A DNA stretch of 64,000 nucleotides from Chloroflexota bacterium (GTDB taxonomy: Bacteria; Chloroflexota; Dehalococcoidia; Lucifugimonadales; UBA3495). Made by a program: the position numbers and the translations under genes. Each line of letters opens with the position of its first letter. Position 1 is the first letter of the stretch. Below are positions 8,122 to 17,088 of the stretch, piece by piece. Location of the stretch: NCBI GenBank assembly GCA_009837355.1, contig VXTR01000082.1:1-64000 (forward strand), read 5' to 3'. The notes under the pieces were generated by a model that was not told the DNA's origin, searched no databases, and saw only the letters and a list, made by a program, of their open reading frames with translations.

Positions 8122-9236
8122 CAGTTCAGGCTTACCCCTCCGGCGCCGGCGATGTGAGGTGCCCCGCCGTTGGCTGAGGCCATCCCGTAGCCGTTGACCA
8201 GGTCGTCCGCCAGCGTTTCATCCGGCTCGTCTTCGCCGCGAATCAGCGCTTCGATTGTGCCCGCCATTTCGGGATTCTCGCTCAGGAACACCTTGGAGTT
8301 CTCTCGTCCCTGCCCCAGGCGAGTTTCGCCGTAGGAGTAGAATGAACCGGCTTTCTTGATGATGCCCTGGTTCACGCCGATGTCCAGCAGGTCGCCCATC
8401 TTGCTGATGCCCTGGTTGAACATAATGTCAAACTCAGCCACCCGGAACGGCGCCGCCACCTTGTTCTTCACGATGCGCGCCCGCACCCGGCTGCCGATGA
8501 TTTCCGAACCTTGCTTCAGTGATTCGCTGCGCCGCAGGTCTATCCTCACCGAGCTGTAGAACTTCAGCGCCCGTCCGCCCGGCGTTACCTCCGGACTGCC
8601 GTAGCTGATGCCGATTTTCTCGCGAATCTGGTTGATGAACACTACCGCAGTACGGGAACGGTTAATGGTCGATGTCAGCTTGCGCAGCGCCTGCGACATC
8701 AGCCGCGCCTGCATCCCTACGTGAATGTCCCCCATATCGCCCTCAATTTCTGCCTGGGGAACCAGGGCGGCCACGCTGTCAATCACTACCGAGTCAACGG
8801 CGCCGCTGCTCACCAGCTTCTCGGTGATGTCCAGCGCCTGCTCCGCCGAGTCCGGCTGAGAAATCAACAGATTGTCCAGGTCCAGCCCGCAGTTGGCAGC
8901 ATATTGCGGATCCAGCGCGTGCTCAGCGTCAATGTAGGCCGCTAGCCCACCCTGTTTCTGGGTCTCGGTCATAATGTGAATCGCCAGCGTAGACTTTCCC
9001 GCCGACTCGCCGCCGTAGATTTCAGTTACCCGGCCCCGGGGCAGCCCGCCTACGCCCAGCGCCAGGTCCAGGGACAGCGACCCCGTGGGAATGACGTTGG
9101 TTATCAGGTGCGCCACCTGCTCGTCGCCCCGCATCACGGCGCCTTTGCCGTGGTCTTTCTCAATGCGGCCCAGCGCGATTTCCAGGGCGGCCAGCTTGTC
9201 CTTGTCCAAGTTCAGGGTTTCCGGGTTGATTGCCAT
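8121..9236 (-). CDS. recA: Recombinase RecA
   Basis: A 371-residue RecA, the homologous recombination ATPase and SOS co-protease. Walker B (VVIDSVAAL), loop L1 (EIEGDMGD) and loop L2 ([18 protein letters not shown]) are canonical. The Walker A is unusual: GGESAGKST (75-83) instead of the near-universal GPESSGKTT. The key Lys and hydroxyl residue remain, so activity is expected. No intein is present. It is followed by overlapping recX and preceded by a promoter with a LexA-like site (9335-9363). Confidence 0.98.
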   Translation of the reverse strand: MAINPETLNLDKDKLAALEIALGRIEKDHGKGAVMRGDEQVAHLITNVIPTGSLSLDLALGVGGLPRGRVTEIYGGESAGKSTLAIHIMTETQKQGGLAAYIDAEHALDPQYAANCGLDLDNLLISQPDSAEQALDITEKLVSSGAVDSVVIDSVAALVPQAEIEGDMGDIHVGMQARLMSQALRKLTSTINRSRTAVVFINQIREKIGISYGSPEVTPGGRALKFYSSVRIDLRRSESLKQGSEIIGSRVRARIVKNKVAAPFRVAEFDIMFNQGISKMGDLLDIGVNQGIIKKAGSFYSYGETRLGQGRENSKVFLSENPEMAGTIEALIRGEDEPDETLADDLVNGYGMASANGGAPHIAGAGGVSLN

Positions 9237-9278
9237 CTTTTACCTCGTACACTCGCTGCCAATTTCGCCCTTCACATC

Positions 9279-9305
9279 CGTCACTCCCGCGCAAGCGAGA
9301 ATCCA
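9279..9305. repeat. CGTCATTCC-family intergenic element, CGCGCAAGCGAG variant
   Basis: It reads CGTCACTCCCGCG...GCGAGAATCCA. The same variant lies at 35142-35171. It sits inside the recA leader, so if transcribed it would fold in the recA 5' UTR. Confidence 0.7.
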
Positions 9306-9334
9306 GGGGGAGGGCTGTATTTCATTCGCAACCG

Positions 9335-9363
9335 ATATTAGCACGTGCGTTCCGGCAAAGCAA
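9335..9363 (-). promoter_or_regulatory. recA promoter with LexA-like site
   Basis: On the minus strand, TTGCTT (9358-9363) is followed by 17 bases and then TAATAT (9335-9340), which has the extended TGC directly before it. Inside the spacer is GAACGCACGTGC (9341-9352). It matches the Gram-positive-type SOS box GAAC-N4-GTTC at seven of eight positions. This placement is what one expects for LexA control of recA. It is inferred from sequence only. Confidence 0.5.
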
Positions 9364-9426
9364 CACCCCTGCTGTCATCATTTTCCAGGTTGTTGAACGG
9401 GGCCCACGGCCCCGCTGTCAGAAGTC

Positions 9427-9657
9427 TCAAAACCCGCCTTCAAAACCTATGGTAACGGTGCCGTTCTCTACGATTATCGGCGTTATTCGCTCCCCGCCCG
9501 ACAGCTCCAGCAGTGCCGGAATCTGGTCCGGCTGCTTGGACACGTCAATCTCCGTATAAGGCACGCGCTGACGCCGGTAGTGCATCTTGGCCTGAGCTGA
9601 AAAAGGGCAGTCCGGGTGCGTGTAAAGAGTGATTTCAGTCTGCTCTGCGGTGGTCAA
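9427..9657 (-). CDS. Small glutaredoxin-like protein
   Basis: A 76-residue thioredoxin-fold protein with a monothiol-type CPFS motif in LYTHPDCPFSAQAKMHY, followed by the cis-Pro region GGERITPIIV and a glycine-rich tail. I place the start at TTG 9657, because AGGAG lies about six bases upstream. A reading from TTG 9696 has no such site. It probably acts in thiol-disulfide exchange in the cytosol. The partner is unknown and the neighbours (recA, moxR) give no hint. Confidence 0.8.
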   Translation of the reverse strand: MTTAEQTEITLYTHPDCPFSAQAKMHYRRQRVPYTEIDVSKQPDQIPALLELSGGERITPIIVENGTVTIGFEGGF

Positions 9658-9748
9658 AACAATCTCCTGAGCCGGGCCGTTTCCCGATTTTGCCAATAGC
9701 GTTGCCCAATTGTACGTACCGCCGCCCCATTGCGCAACGCCGGGCCCA

Positions 9749-10702
9749 TCACACCGGCACCGGCTGTGCTTCCAGCAGCTCCGCTATCACCGATTCCTGC
9801 GTCCGTTCCCGCAGTCGCGCCATGCTTTTCAAGATGATGCGATGCGCCAGGGCCGGCACGGCCAGAGCCTTGATGTCGTCCGGCGTAACGTACTCCTGTC
9901 CTCTGATGCCGGCCAATGCCTGGGCGCAGCGATACAGCCCCAGCGTGGCTCTCGGGCTGGCTCCCAGCTCAACGTCGGGATGCTCGCGGGTGGCGCGAAT
10001 CAGCCCCACCAGGTACAACCGCAGCGCCGGGCTGATGTAAATCCGCCGCACCAGGTTCTGGATGTTGAGCACTTCGTCCGCGGAGGCCACCGCCTGCAGC
10101 GAACCCAACGGATCGGCGTCCTCAAATCGCTCCAGCATGGCGTCTTCGTCGTCCTCCGATGGATAGCCCAGGCTGACCCGCATCAGGAAGCGGTCAATTT
10201 GAGCTTCCGGCAAGGGAAACGTCCCTTCCAGTTCAATCGGGTTTTGAGTTGCCAGCACCAGGAACGGCGTCGGCAGCCGCACCGTGTCCTGGTCAACTGT
10301 AACCTGCCGCTCCGCCATGGCTTCCAGCAGCGCCGATTGCGTCCGCGGCGTGGCCCGGTTGATTTCGTCCGCCAGCACCACCTGCGCGATGACTGGCCCG
10401 GGCCGGAACTCAAATTGCCCGCTGCGCTGGTTGTAGTAGTTGATCCCCGTAATGTCCGACGGCATCAGGTCCGGCGTGAACTGGATGCGCCGGAACTCGC
10501 AGTCCAGCGAGTAGGACAGCGACCGTGCCAGCGTGGTCTTCCCGATGCCCGGCACGTCCTCAATCAGGATGTGTCCCGCGCTGAACAGCGCCGCCAGCGT
10601 GAACTCAATCACCTCATCCTTGCCGACAATCGCCAACTGGATGTTCTCCCGGATGGCCCTGGCCGTATCCGCGATGCGCTGCGTTTCCGATGCCGTTGTC
10701 AA
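9749..10702 (-). CDS. MoxR family AAA+ ATPase
   Basis: A 317-residue MoxR-type AAA+ chaperone. Walker A is GIGKT (52-56), Walker B is the VLADEINRA segment, and the sensor region reads [23 protein letters not shown]. MoxR proteins help assemble or activate metal enzymes and VWA-protein complexes. No VWA or DUF58 partner is adjacent here, unlike the second MoxR at 27371. The start is TTG 10702, which overlaps the TGA of the nucleotidyltransferase (TTGA). Translation is therefore probably coupled. Confidence 0.93.
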   Translation of the reverse strand: MTTASETQRIADTARAIRENIQLAIVGKDEVIEFTLAALFSAGHILIEDVPGIGKTTLARSLSYSLDCEFRRIQFTPDLMPSDITGINYYNQRSGQFEFRPGPVIAQVVLADEINRATPRTQSALLEAMAERQVTVDQDTVRLPTPFLVLATQNPIELEGTFPLPEAQIDRFLMRVSLGYPSEDDEDAMLERFEDADPLGSLQAVASADEVLNIQNLVRRIYISPALRLYLVGLIRATREHPDVELGASPRATLGLYRCAQALAGIRGQEYVTPDDIKALAVPALAHRIILKSMARLRERTQESVIAELLEAQPVPV

Positions 10703-11424
10703 AGTGTCGCTCCAAGTACTGCCAGCTTGCTCTCCAGATGTTCGGCCGCTTCCCTCAGGTCTTTCGGCGAGTCCACACTGCGCCAGAACTCTTGCGACAG
10801 CACCGCCGACATCCGCCCCGTCGCCGCCAGCGCCGGGAACGTCGTCACTTCATGGTCGCCGACTTCCGGCAGCAAGGCCTGTATGTCGGGACTCAAGACA
10901 TACACGCCGCCGTTGATGGCATGGGGCAGCATCGCCTTCTCCCGGAACCCGCTCACTAGGCCGGTCCCGTCGGTGTCCACGATGCCGTAAGGACTGGCCA
11001 TGGGCACCGTCAGTATGCTGGCGCAGTGCGTCGGGTTTGTCGCCCTGCGTCGCTGATAATCCGTCAGCAGCTCCGCAAGGTCGGCGTCGGTGACAACGTC
11101 CCCGTTGGTGGCAATCACAGGTTCGCCGCCGCCGGAGAGCATGGCCATCCCCTGTCTCAGCGCGCCGCCCCGGCCCAACGGCGTTCGTTCATGGCTGTAA
11201 TGGGCGCGGATGCCAAACGCGCTGCCATCCCCGAAATAGTCCGCCACCATCTCCCCCAGGTAACCCACCAGGAACACCACGTCCGTAACCCCGGCATCCC
11301 GCAGCCGGATTACCTGGTGCCACAGGATGGGCCGGCCGTTCAGTTCCACCATCGGTTTCGGCATGGCGTCGGTGAGAGGCCGCAACCGTTCGCCTTTGCC
11401 GCCGGCCAGAATCAAAGCATGCAT
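10699..11424 (-). CDS. Sugar-phosphate nucleotidyltransferase
   Basis: A 241-residue member of the NTP_transferase family (glucose-1-phosphate thymidylyltransferase or mannose-1-phosphate guanylyltransferase type). The nucleotide-binding signature LILAGGKGERLRPLT leads the protein, followed by PKPMVELNGRPIL and the metal-binding NGDVV. It lacks the C-terminal left-handed beta helix of longer relatives. It would make an NDP-sugar for surface glycans. The sugar and base cannot be called. It overlaps the moxR start. Confidence 0.88.
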   Translation of the reverse strand: MHALILAGGKGERLRPLTDAMPKPMVELNGRPILWHQVIRLRDAGVTDVVFLVGYLGEMVADYFGDGSAFGIRAHYSHERTPLGRGGALRQGMAMLSGGGEPVIATNGDVVTDADLAELLTDYQRRRATNPTHCASILTVPMASPYGIVDTDGTGLVSGFREKAMLPHAINGGVYVLSPDIQALLPEVGDHEVTTFPALAATGRMSAVLSQEFWRSVDSPKDLREAAEHLESKLAVLGATL

Positions 11425-11437
11425 TTGCCCTTTACAC

Positions 11438-11464
11438 CGTCATTCCGGCGAAAGCCGGAATCCA
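11438..11464. repeat. Intergenic palindrome, CGTCATTCC family
   Basis: Copy identical in its core to 2540-2566 and 3684-3710. It lies between the TRAP large permease and the nucleotidyltransferase, just upstream of the latter on the minus strand. Confidence 0.85.
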
Positions 11465-11485
11465 TATCCCCTGCCGGAGATAACC

Positions 11486-13168
11486 TTACTGATATGCCCG
11501 TGGCCGGAACTCCGACGAGCAGTAGCGTATGTTGTCCCAGAGCCCCACAGCGTCCCGTTCAATGTTGGCAAACTGCAGGAACTCTCGGCTGGGGACGTCG
11601 TAGATGATACACGGCGCCCACAGCGCAATGTCCGGGAATATGAACAGTAACCCAATCACCAAGGCCATACAACCCATAAAGGGCATTACCCCGATGTACA
11701 CGTCCGTAATCGTGCTTTCTCGTAACGTCTCCTGCGCCGCTGCCGTTTGTTCCGCCATTTGCGCGTCCACATCCTGCCTTACTCCGTGCAGGATGTAAAG
11801 GTTGATGCCCTCCGGCGGGCTGATTAACGCCGCTTCCACCAGAATCACCATGATGATGCCGAACCACACCAGGTCCACGCCCACTGCCTCCAGCGACGGT
11901 GTCAGAATCGGGATGGTGGTCACCAGCATGGCGAAGCTTTCCATGAAAGTGCCCAGCAGCAGGTAGAAGAAAACCAGGATGATGACGAACTGCAGCGCGT
12001 TAAGATTCAGGCCGGTAATCCACTCGGAAATATCATGGGAAATGCCCAGCCGCGCAAAAGCGAAGCTCAGTGTGAATGCAGCCATCACGATGAGCATAAT
12101 CATGGAAGACGTGCGCACCGTGGAGATGATGGCGTCCAGCAACATCACCTTGACGCTGCGGATGGATTCGCCCCAGCTGGCATATATGCCCTGCTGCCTC
12201 TTGTACAACTCGTTGGTCACCGCCACCAACAACGCGCCGACCACGCCCAGCGCTGCCGCTTCCGTCGGCGTCGCCCACCCGGTGTAGATGGAGCCAAGCA
12301 CCACCACTATGATGATGAGCACTGGAATAATGGCCAGCAGGCCAATTACTGCCTCTTTCAGCATCCGCAGCCACTCCGCTGTTGCTTCGCCATAGGAAAG
12401 CGTGGAACGTCCCCGACGGTAAGCCGCGCGCTCAGTGGCATCGGTCAGCCCCGCTTCGGTAGCCTGTTCCTGCTGCAACGCTTCCAATTGTTCCTCGGAG
12501 TAACGTCTGATCCCGATGCCGTTGAACCAGGCCCGATACAGGCGGCGCACTTCCTCGTCCATCGGCGCCGTGCCAGGTATCAGCACTGAGGTTGCTGCCA
12601 TCATCCCTATCATGGTGAAAGCCAGCAGGAATCCCGGCAAAAAGCCCGCCATGTACAGCCGACCAACTGATTCCTCCACCAGCACGCCGAAGATAATCAG
12701 CCCGATGCTGGGCGGAATCAGGATGCCCAGCGTGCCGCCGGCTGCCAGCGATCCGATGACCAGCCGCTCGCTGTACCCTCGCTGCCGGAAGGAAGGCAGC
12801 GACACCCTGCTGATGGTGGCCGAAGTCGCCACGCTGGAACCCGAGCAGGCGGCGAACACCGCGCACGACGCAATGTTGGTGTGCAGCAGTCCGCCCGGCA
12901 GGAACACCAGCCAGCGCGATAACGCCCCGTACATCCGCTCCCCCATCCCCGAACGCAGCATCAGCTCGCCCATCAGCAGGAACAGCGGCACCGCCACCAG
13001 GATGAAGAGCCGGTTGGTTTCCCACGCCTTGCTCCCCATGACATTCCACAGCGGGGCATCGGAGAATACCTGCATCATCACCAGCGACAGCACCCCCAAA
13101 GCGCCGGCCACGTATAGCCCGATCAGGAAGAAAACTCCCATCATGCTGAATGCGGTGATGATTGCCAT
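11486..13168 (-). CDS. dctM: TRAP transporter large permease (DctM-like)
   Basis: Large membrane subunit of a tripartite ATP-independent periplasmic transporter, which imports organic acids with a cation gradient. It has about twelve or more hydrophobic helices and the family sequence ACSGSSVATSATISRVSLP followed by GSLAAGGTLGILIPPS. A hydrophilic insert of about 85 residues between membrane segments is longer than usual. I start at ATG 13168 because GGAGG lies ten bases upstream. ATG 13210 has no ribosome site. It is the last gene of dctP-dctQ-dctM. Confidence 0.92.
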   Translation of the reverse strand: MAIITAFSMMGVFFLIGLYVAGALGVLSLVMMQVFSDAPLWNVMGSKAWETNRLFILVAVPLFLLMGELMLRSGMGERMYGALSRWLVFLPGGLLHTNIASCAVFAACSGSSVATSATISRVSLPSFRQRGYSERLVIGSLAAGGTLGILIPPSIGLIIFGVLVEESVGRLYMAGFLPGFLLAFTMIGMMAATSVLIPGTAPMDEEVRRLYRAWFNGIGIRRYSEEQLEALQQEQATEAGLTDATERAAYRRGRSTLSYGEATAEWLRMLKEAVIGLLAIIPVLIIIVVVLGSIYTGWATPTEAAALGVVGALLVAVTNELYKRQQGIYASWGESIRSVKVMLLDAIISTVRTSSMIMLIVMAAFTLSFAFARLGISHDISEWITGLNLNALQFVIILVFFYLLLGTFMESFAMLVTTIPILTPSLEAVGVDLVWFGIIMVILVEAALISPPEGINLYILHGVRQDVDAQMAEQTAAAQETLRESTITDVYIGVMPFMGCMALVIGLLFIFPDIALWAPCIIYDVPSREFLQFANIERDAVGLWDNIRYCSSEFRPRAYQ

Positions 13169-13239
13169 GATGTTAAAGCCTCCGCGACGCGAGGCCGGCG
13201 ATAAGGTCATTTGAAGGGGTGCCGTGTCGCCCGTAAAGT

Positions 13240-13989
13240 TCAGTCCTGCTGAACCCCGCAGCTTTCTTCCCCCTCAATCTGAACGGCCGGAGCCAAATCG
13301 GCCGCGTCACCCCCGTTGCGAGTGTGCCAGATTTCCAGCAGTCCACGGGCGATCATGCTGAGCATCCACTGCAACGACGTGAAGGCCAGCATGGTGAAAC
13401 CGACGGCAACGATTATCTGGAACATCCAGAGCTCCGGGAGGTAGTCGCCGTATAAGTAGGTGTTTTCTAATGCGGGAGCACAGGCCTGGGCTAGACGTTC
13501 CGGGTCATCTTCCCCCAACAGGCGCATAGCGAAACGGTCTGCGCCGCTGGACGGGAATTGCGGCGCGGCGCGTATGCAGTAGGATTGCACCACTTCTCTC
13601 CATGAATACCAGGCAGTAACCCCTCCAAAGAATCCCACCGAACCCAACGCCAGCCAGTCGGCAACCGAGCGTAGATAGGGGTGTATGCGGGAGAACAGCG
13701 GCAGCAAAACGTCAATCCGCACGTGGGAACCGGTGCGCAGCGAATAGGAAAATGCCCAGGTGCCGGCGAAGGCGAGAACGTACCCGCCCACCAGCTCTTG
13801 GTTCCCCAGCGACGGCCCGCCCAGCTTGCGAACTATGACCTGGTAGGTGATGTAAACGCCTAACAGCAGCAGGAGGGTGCCGCAAATGTATCCGAACGCC
13901 CGATATACGTAGTCCAGACCGCCGTCAATCTTGTAAATGAGCCGCGTCAGCGTTACCGGGGTAGGGGGTGTCGTGGCTTGCGTGGTCAA
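13240..13989 (-). CDS. dctQ: TRAP transporter small permease (DctQ-like)
   Basis: A 249-residue four-helix protein of the TRAP small subunit family, with the conserved NQELVGGYVLAFAGTWAFSYSLRTGSHVRIDVL region. An extra hydrophilic loop of about 60 residues before the last helix makes it longer than typical DctQ. The start is TTG 13989 with AGAGG seven bases upstream. It lies between dctP (gap 30) and dctM (gap 71), so it is one operon. Confidence 0.88.
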   Translation of the reverse strand: MTTQATTPPTPVTLTRLIYKIDGGLDYVYRAFGYICGTLLLLLGVYITYQVIVRKLGGPSLGNQELVGGYVLAFAGTWAFSYSLRTGSHVRIDVLLPLFSRIHPYLRSVADWLALGSVGFFGGVTAWYSWREVVQSYCIRAAPQFPSSGADRFAMRLLGEDDPERLAQACAPALENTYLYGDYLPELWMFQIIVAVGFTMLAFTSLQWMLSMIARGLLEIWHTRNGGDAADLAPAVQIEGEESCGVQQD

Positions 13990-14019
13990 CTGTAGCCTCT
14001 GTGCGATGAAGCCGCCCGG

Positions 14020-15129
14020 CTAATTGATAACTTCCGACTGCCCGTCGGCGCCCACGCGAATGCCGGTGATGGGGGCGACTTTTTCGTTGTAAATCTGCAC
14101 CGCGTCACTGTTCGGGCCGCCGGTGCGCTTGACCCAGTTGGGCAGAACAACTTCCAGCGCCACTTCGCGCATCTTGGCCTCAACCTCGTCGCTGAAAGGG
14201 CGGTGAATCATTCCTGATTCCACGTTTGCCGTCACACTGTACGCGTTCCACTCATCAACGAGAGCCTTGCGAGCTAGTTCATCGTACTCCCGCCCGACTT
14301 CTAGGGTAATCTGCTGGATGTCCGGCGGCAGCCGATTCCAGGCGTCTCTGCTCATTATGAAGTAAGCCACTCCCACGGAACCGGTGATGGGGCCGTAGAG
14401 GTAGTCGGTCACTTCGTACAAACGCTGGCTGTGGCCCTGCTCTCCGCCGGTCACGGCGCCGTCCAGTACGCCCCGCTCTAGGGCCGGATAAACGTCCGCA
14501 AAGGCCATGAATTGGCCTTCTGCACCCAGGCCGGACAGCAGATCGCCCAGGATGGTGCTGTGCTGACGAATTTTCTTGTTCTTGAACTGGTCCAGCACGT
14601 CCAGTTCTTCCCGGCTGAAGATGAACTGGCTGGGATAATATTGGCGTATGATTGGCTGCCCGCCGGTAGCTTCCTGCAACGCCGTTACCAGGTCTTCGTG
14701 GATGGCGTCGGCCAGTTGCAACTGTGCCTCTTGGCTGGGCAGCAGACCCCACAGATTTGAAACGTCCAGCAGGGGCAAGTCTCCTGCCACGTACCCGCTA
14801 TAGACTTCGCTGGCTTCTAAGGCATTGTCCTTAACGATGCGCAACGTGTCTCCGCCGCTGATGCCGAGCTCAAGGAATGAGGAGAGGGTGAAGTGTAGCT
14901 GACCGTTAGTGCGTTTCGCTGCTTCAGGAATGAAGAAGGAGTTGACCAACTCGCAGCCGGCTACGTTCCGGTTGATGCACACCAGTTGGAACTCGAAAGT
15001 CTCACCTTCGCCGCTGCCGCCGCAAGCAGCCCCAACCGCCAGCAGCAGAGCAATGGCGGTAATGGCGACTGCAAAGCGCCAGGAGCGGATGATAAAACAG
15101 CCTGGACTCAATTTCCTTGAATTGAACAT
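14020..15129 (-). CDS. dctP: TRAP transporter substrate-binding lipoprotein (DctP-like)
   Basis: A 369-residue extracytoplasmic solute-binding protein of the DctP family. It begins with a lipoprotein signal: basic N-terminus, hydrophobic FAVAITAIALLLAVG, then lipobox AVGAAC. The ligand-binding Arg expected in KNKKIRQHS is present, and DGAVTGGEQG is typical. The start is taken at ATG 15129 rather than 15180, since it places the signal peptide correctly and has a GGGAAG-like site upstream. The ligand is probably a carboxylate, perhaps linked to the divergent catabolic genes. Confidence 0.9.
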   Translation of the reverse strand: MFNSRKLSPGCFIIRSWRFAVAITAIALLLAVGAACGGSGEGETFEFQLVCINRNVAGCELVNSFFIPEAAKRTNGQLHFTLSSFLELGISGGDTLRIVKDNALEASEVYSGYVAGDLPLLDVSNLWGLLPSQEAQLQLADAIHEDLVTALQEATGGQPIIRQYYPSQFIFSREELDVLDQFKNKKIRQHSTILGDLLSGLGAEGQFMAFADVYPALERGVLDGAVTGGEQGHSQRLYEVTDYLYGPITGSVGVAYFIMSRDAWNRLPPDIQQITLEVGREYDELARKALVDEWNAYSVTANVESGMIHRPFSDEVEAKMREVALEVVLPNWVKRTGGPNSDAVQIYNEKVAPITGIRVGADGQSEVIN

Positions 15130-15442
15130 AGGCTTCCCATCCCTCACACCGGCAGCTCTTTGCCCACTACACGGCGACAACCTGCAAATTGTAGCGTCTT
15201 CTATCTGGGCATTCTGATTGGCGGCATACGCTAACAGCTGGCCGGCGCAGTGTCAACGACTCCGCCAGCCCTGGCCGCCGCTCCCGAATCTCACCCGCTA
15301 TTCGCCGGCTGTCGGGGATCGAGAACCTGCCTCTTGCTCGCCCTGTGCTATAATCCCGTAGGCCCGGTGATGGGGACGGCTCCCCCGCGGCCCGCGCCGT
15401 GATATTGCAAAGCATCGGTATTTTGTGAGGAGGAATACAGCC
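15130..15442. other. Divergent control region between TRAP and catabolic genes
   Basis: A 313-base gap. It holds a possible dctP -10 on the minus strand (TACAAT, 15193-15188) and a clear extended -10 for the plus-strand genes (TGC-TATAAT, 15346-15354). I see no ORF, tRNA or strong terminator. A shared regulator binding here would couple uptake to breakdown, but no operator could be recognised. Confidence 0.5.
15346..15354 (+). promoter_or_regulatory. Extended -10 promoter of the catabolic cluster
   Basis: TGC-TATAAT, a perfect -10 with the extended TGN element. There is no good -35 at the usual distance. It lies 88 bases before the chosen start at 15443. Confidence 0.5.
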
Positions 15443-16237
15443 TTGACTACTCCTAATGAACGTCTGCAGGCGGGTATCGGGATGCGCCGCACGATGTCCG
15501 GGGGCGATAACTCCCATTTGGCCCTGCCCGGTGTTGACCAGCTGGCTCCGGACCTCAAACGCATCATCGACGAAGCCCTGTTCGGCACCATCTGGACACG
15601 GCCCGGACTGGACCTGAAGCAGCGCTGCATCGCCACTATTTCGGCGCTGATGACCCAGGGAGAGCTCAACCTGCTGCGCCGGCACATCGTCCGCGCGCTC
15701 AACGTAGGGCTGACGCCGAACCAGGTGGTGGAAATTTTCTTCCAGTCCACCTTCTACATCGGCGTGCCGGCCGTTGAATCGGGCCTCCGCCTCACCAAAG
15801 ACATCCTCGAAGAACTCGGTATCGAATACGAGCCGACTTTGGAATACGACCCCAATATGCACGCTGACGAACGCTTCGCCCTGGGCCAGGAACTGCACCG
15901 CCATCACATGGGCAGCACTCCTGACACCGGCGCCGACGCCAACAGCCCCGAAGCGCAACTGGAGCGTATCGTTGACGAGTATAACTGGGGTGCCATTTAC
16001 AGCCGCTCGCTCCTCGACGACAAGGAACGCGCTATTATTTCCCTGGCCGCCCTGACCAGCATGGGCGTGTACGACGCGCAAATGCGCCGCCGTATCCGTG
16101 GCGCGGTTGGCGTCGGCCTTGCTCCCGAAGAAATTATGGAGATTTTCATACACCTCTCCATGTATGGCGGATATGTGAATGCCCGCACGGCAATGCGCAT
16201 CGCTCGATCCGTTTTCAACGAGCTCGGCATCGGTTAG
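15443..16237 (+). CDS. Double-domain carboxymuconolactone decarboxylase-like protein
   Basis: A 264-residue protein made of two CMD/AhpD-fold domains. Domain 1 (about 30-125) contains LDLKQRCIATISAL, HIVRALNVGLTPNQVVEIF and ESGLRLTKDILEELG. Domain 2 (about 165-264) contains LDDKERAIISLAAL, RIRGAVGVGLAPEEIMEIF and TAMRIARSVFNELG. Neither has the CxxC of AhpD peroxidases, so a decarboxylase or hydrolase-like role in aromatic acid breakdown is more likely. The TTG start is set by AGGAGG at 15429-15434. It is the first gene of a plus-strand run. Confidence 0.85.
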   Translation: MTTPNERLQAGIGMRRTMSGGDNSHLALPGVDQLAPDLKRIIDEALFGTIWTRPGLDLKQRCIATISALMTQGELNLLRRHIVRALNVGLTPNQVVEIFFQSTFYIGVPAVESGLRLTKDILEELGIEYEPTLEYDPNMHADERFALGQELHRHHMGSTPDTGADANSPEAQLERIVDEYNWGAIYSRSLLDDKERAIISLAALTSMGVYDAQMRRRIRGAVGVGLAPEEIMEIFIHLSMYGGYVNARTAMRIARSVFNELGIG

Positions 16238-16279
16238 CCGGCCTCGCTATTGCCGCACTCGCAACTGCAGGGGGACAAG

Positions 16280-17074
16280 ATGCAACTGCGCCTGGACGAC
16301 GGCTGCGATCTGTTCTACGCCATCGACGACTTCACCGACCCCTGGACGCAGCCGGAAACCGTGGTAATGCACCACGGCATGGCCAAAAACCACAAGATGT
16401 GGTTCGGGTGGGTACCCATCATCGCCCGTCATTACCGGGTCATTCGGCTGGATATGCGTGGAATGGGGCAATCTTCCGTTCCCGAACCGGGCTATCCTTG
16501 GTCAGTGGACAACTTCGCCCGAGACCTGGCCGAGTTCGTTGACAAGCTGGGATTGGAAAAGTTCCACCTCATCGGCGAAACCGTCGGCGGCAGCATCTCA
16601 ATGCGCTATGCCACCATGCACCAGGAGCGCCTCCTCTCCCTGACCGCCTGCACTTCGCCCACCAGTTTCAACGACGCCCATCACGCCCAGTCGGCAGTGC
16701 AGATTGAACAGGAAGGCATCGGTGCCTGGGTGGAAAACAGCATCGGCCGCCGCCTTGACCCGCAAATAGTTGACCCGGCCTATACCCGTTGGTACGCCGA
16801 ACAGATGAAGGCAACCGCGCCTCACGTCGTCGCCGGCTTCCAGGCCCAGGCCTCCGGAGACCTGCGCCCTCTGCTCAAAGACGTGCAAACCCCGGTGCTT
16901 ATCATCGCGGCTGCTGCCCTGCGTGAGGAAGTGCTGGGCGATTTCCGCGGCGCCGCCGATGTCTTCCCCAACGGGCGCGCCGTCGTATTCCCCGGCGTGT
17001 CCGGTTTCGTGCAGCACATCCTGCCGGTACCCTGCGCCCGCGTATGGCTGGACTTTGCCCGCAGCCTCGGCTAG
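16280..17074 (+). CDS. Alpha/beta hydrolase with Thr at the nucleophile position
   Basis: A 264-residue alpha/beta-hydrolase fold protein. It has the oxyanion region HHGMAKNHKMW and the RLDMRGMGQSS strand. The nucleophile elbow reads GETVGG where Ser is expected in GxSxG. A late His (GFVQHILP) is in the right place. Thr as nucleophile would be unusual, so it may be a weak or altered enzyme. ATG 16280 is preceded by GGGGG. It lies 42 bases after the CMD gene, so an enol-lactone hydrolase partner role is a fair guess. Confidence 0.85.
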   Translation: MQLRLDDGCDLFYAIDDFTDPWTQPETVVMHHGMAKNHKMWFGWVPIIARHYRVIRLDMRGMGQSSVPEPGYPWSVDNFARDLAEFVDKLGLEKFHLIGETVGGSISMRYATMHQERLLSLTACTSPTSFNDAHHAQSAVQIEQEGIGAWVENSIGRRLDPQIVDPAYTRWYAEQMKATAPHVVAGFQAQASGDLRPLLKDVQTPVLIIAAAALREEVLGDFRGAADVFPNGRAVVFPGVSGFVQHILPVPCARVWLDFARSLG

Positions 17075-17088
17075 GTGTCTCGCTTCCC

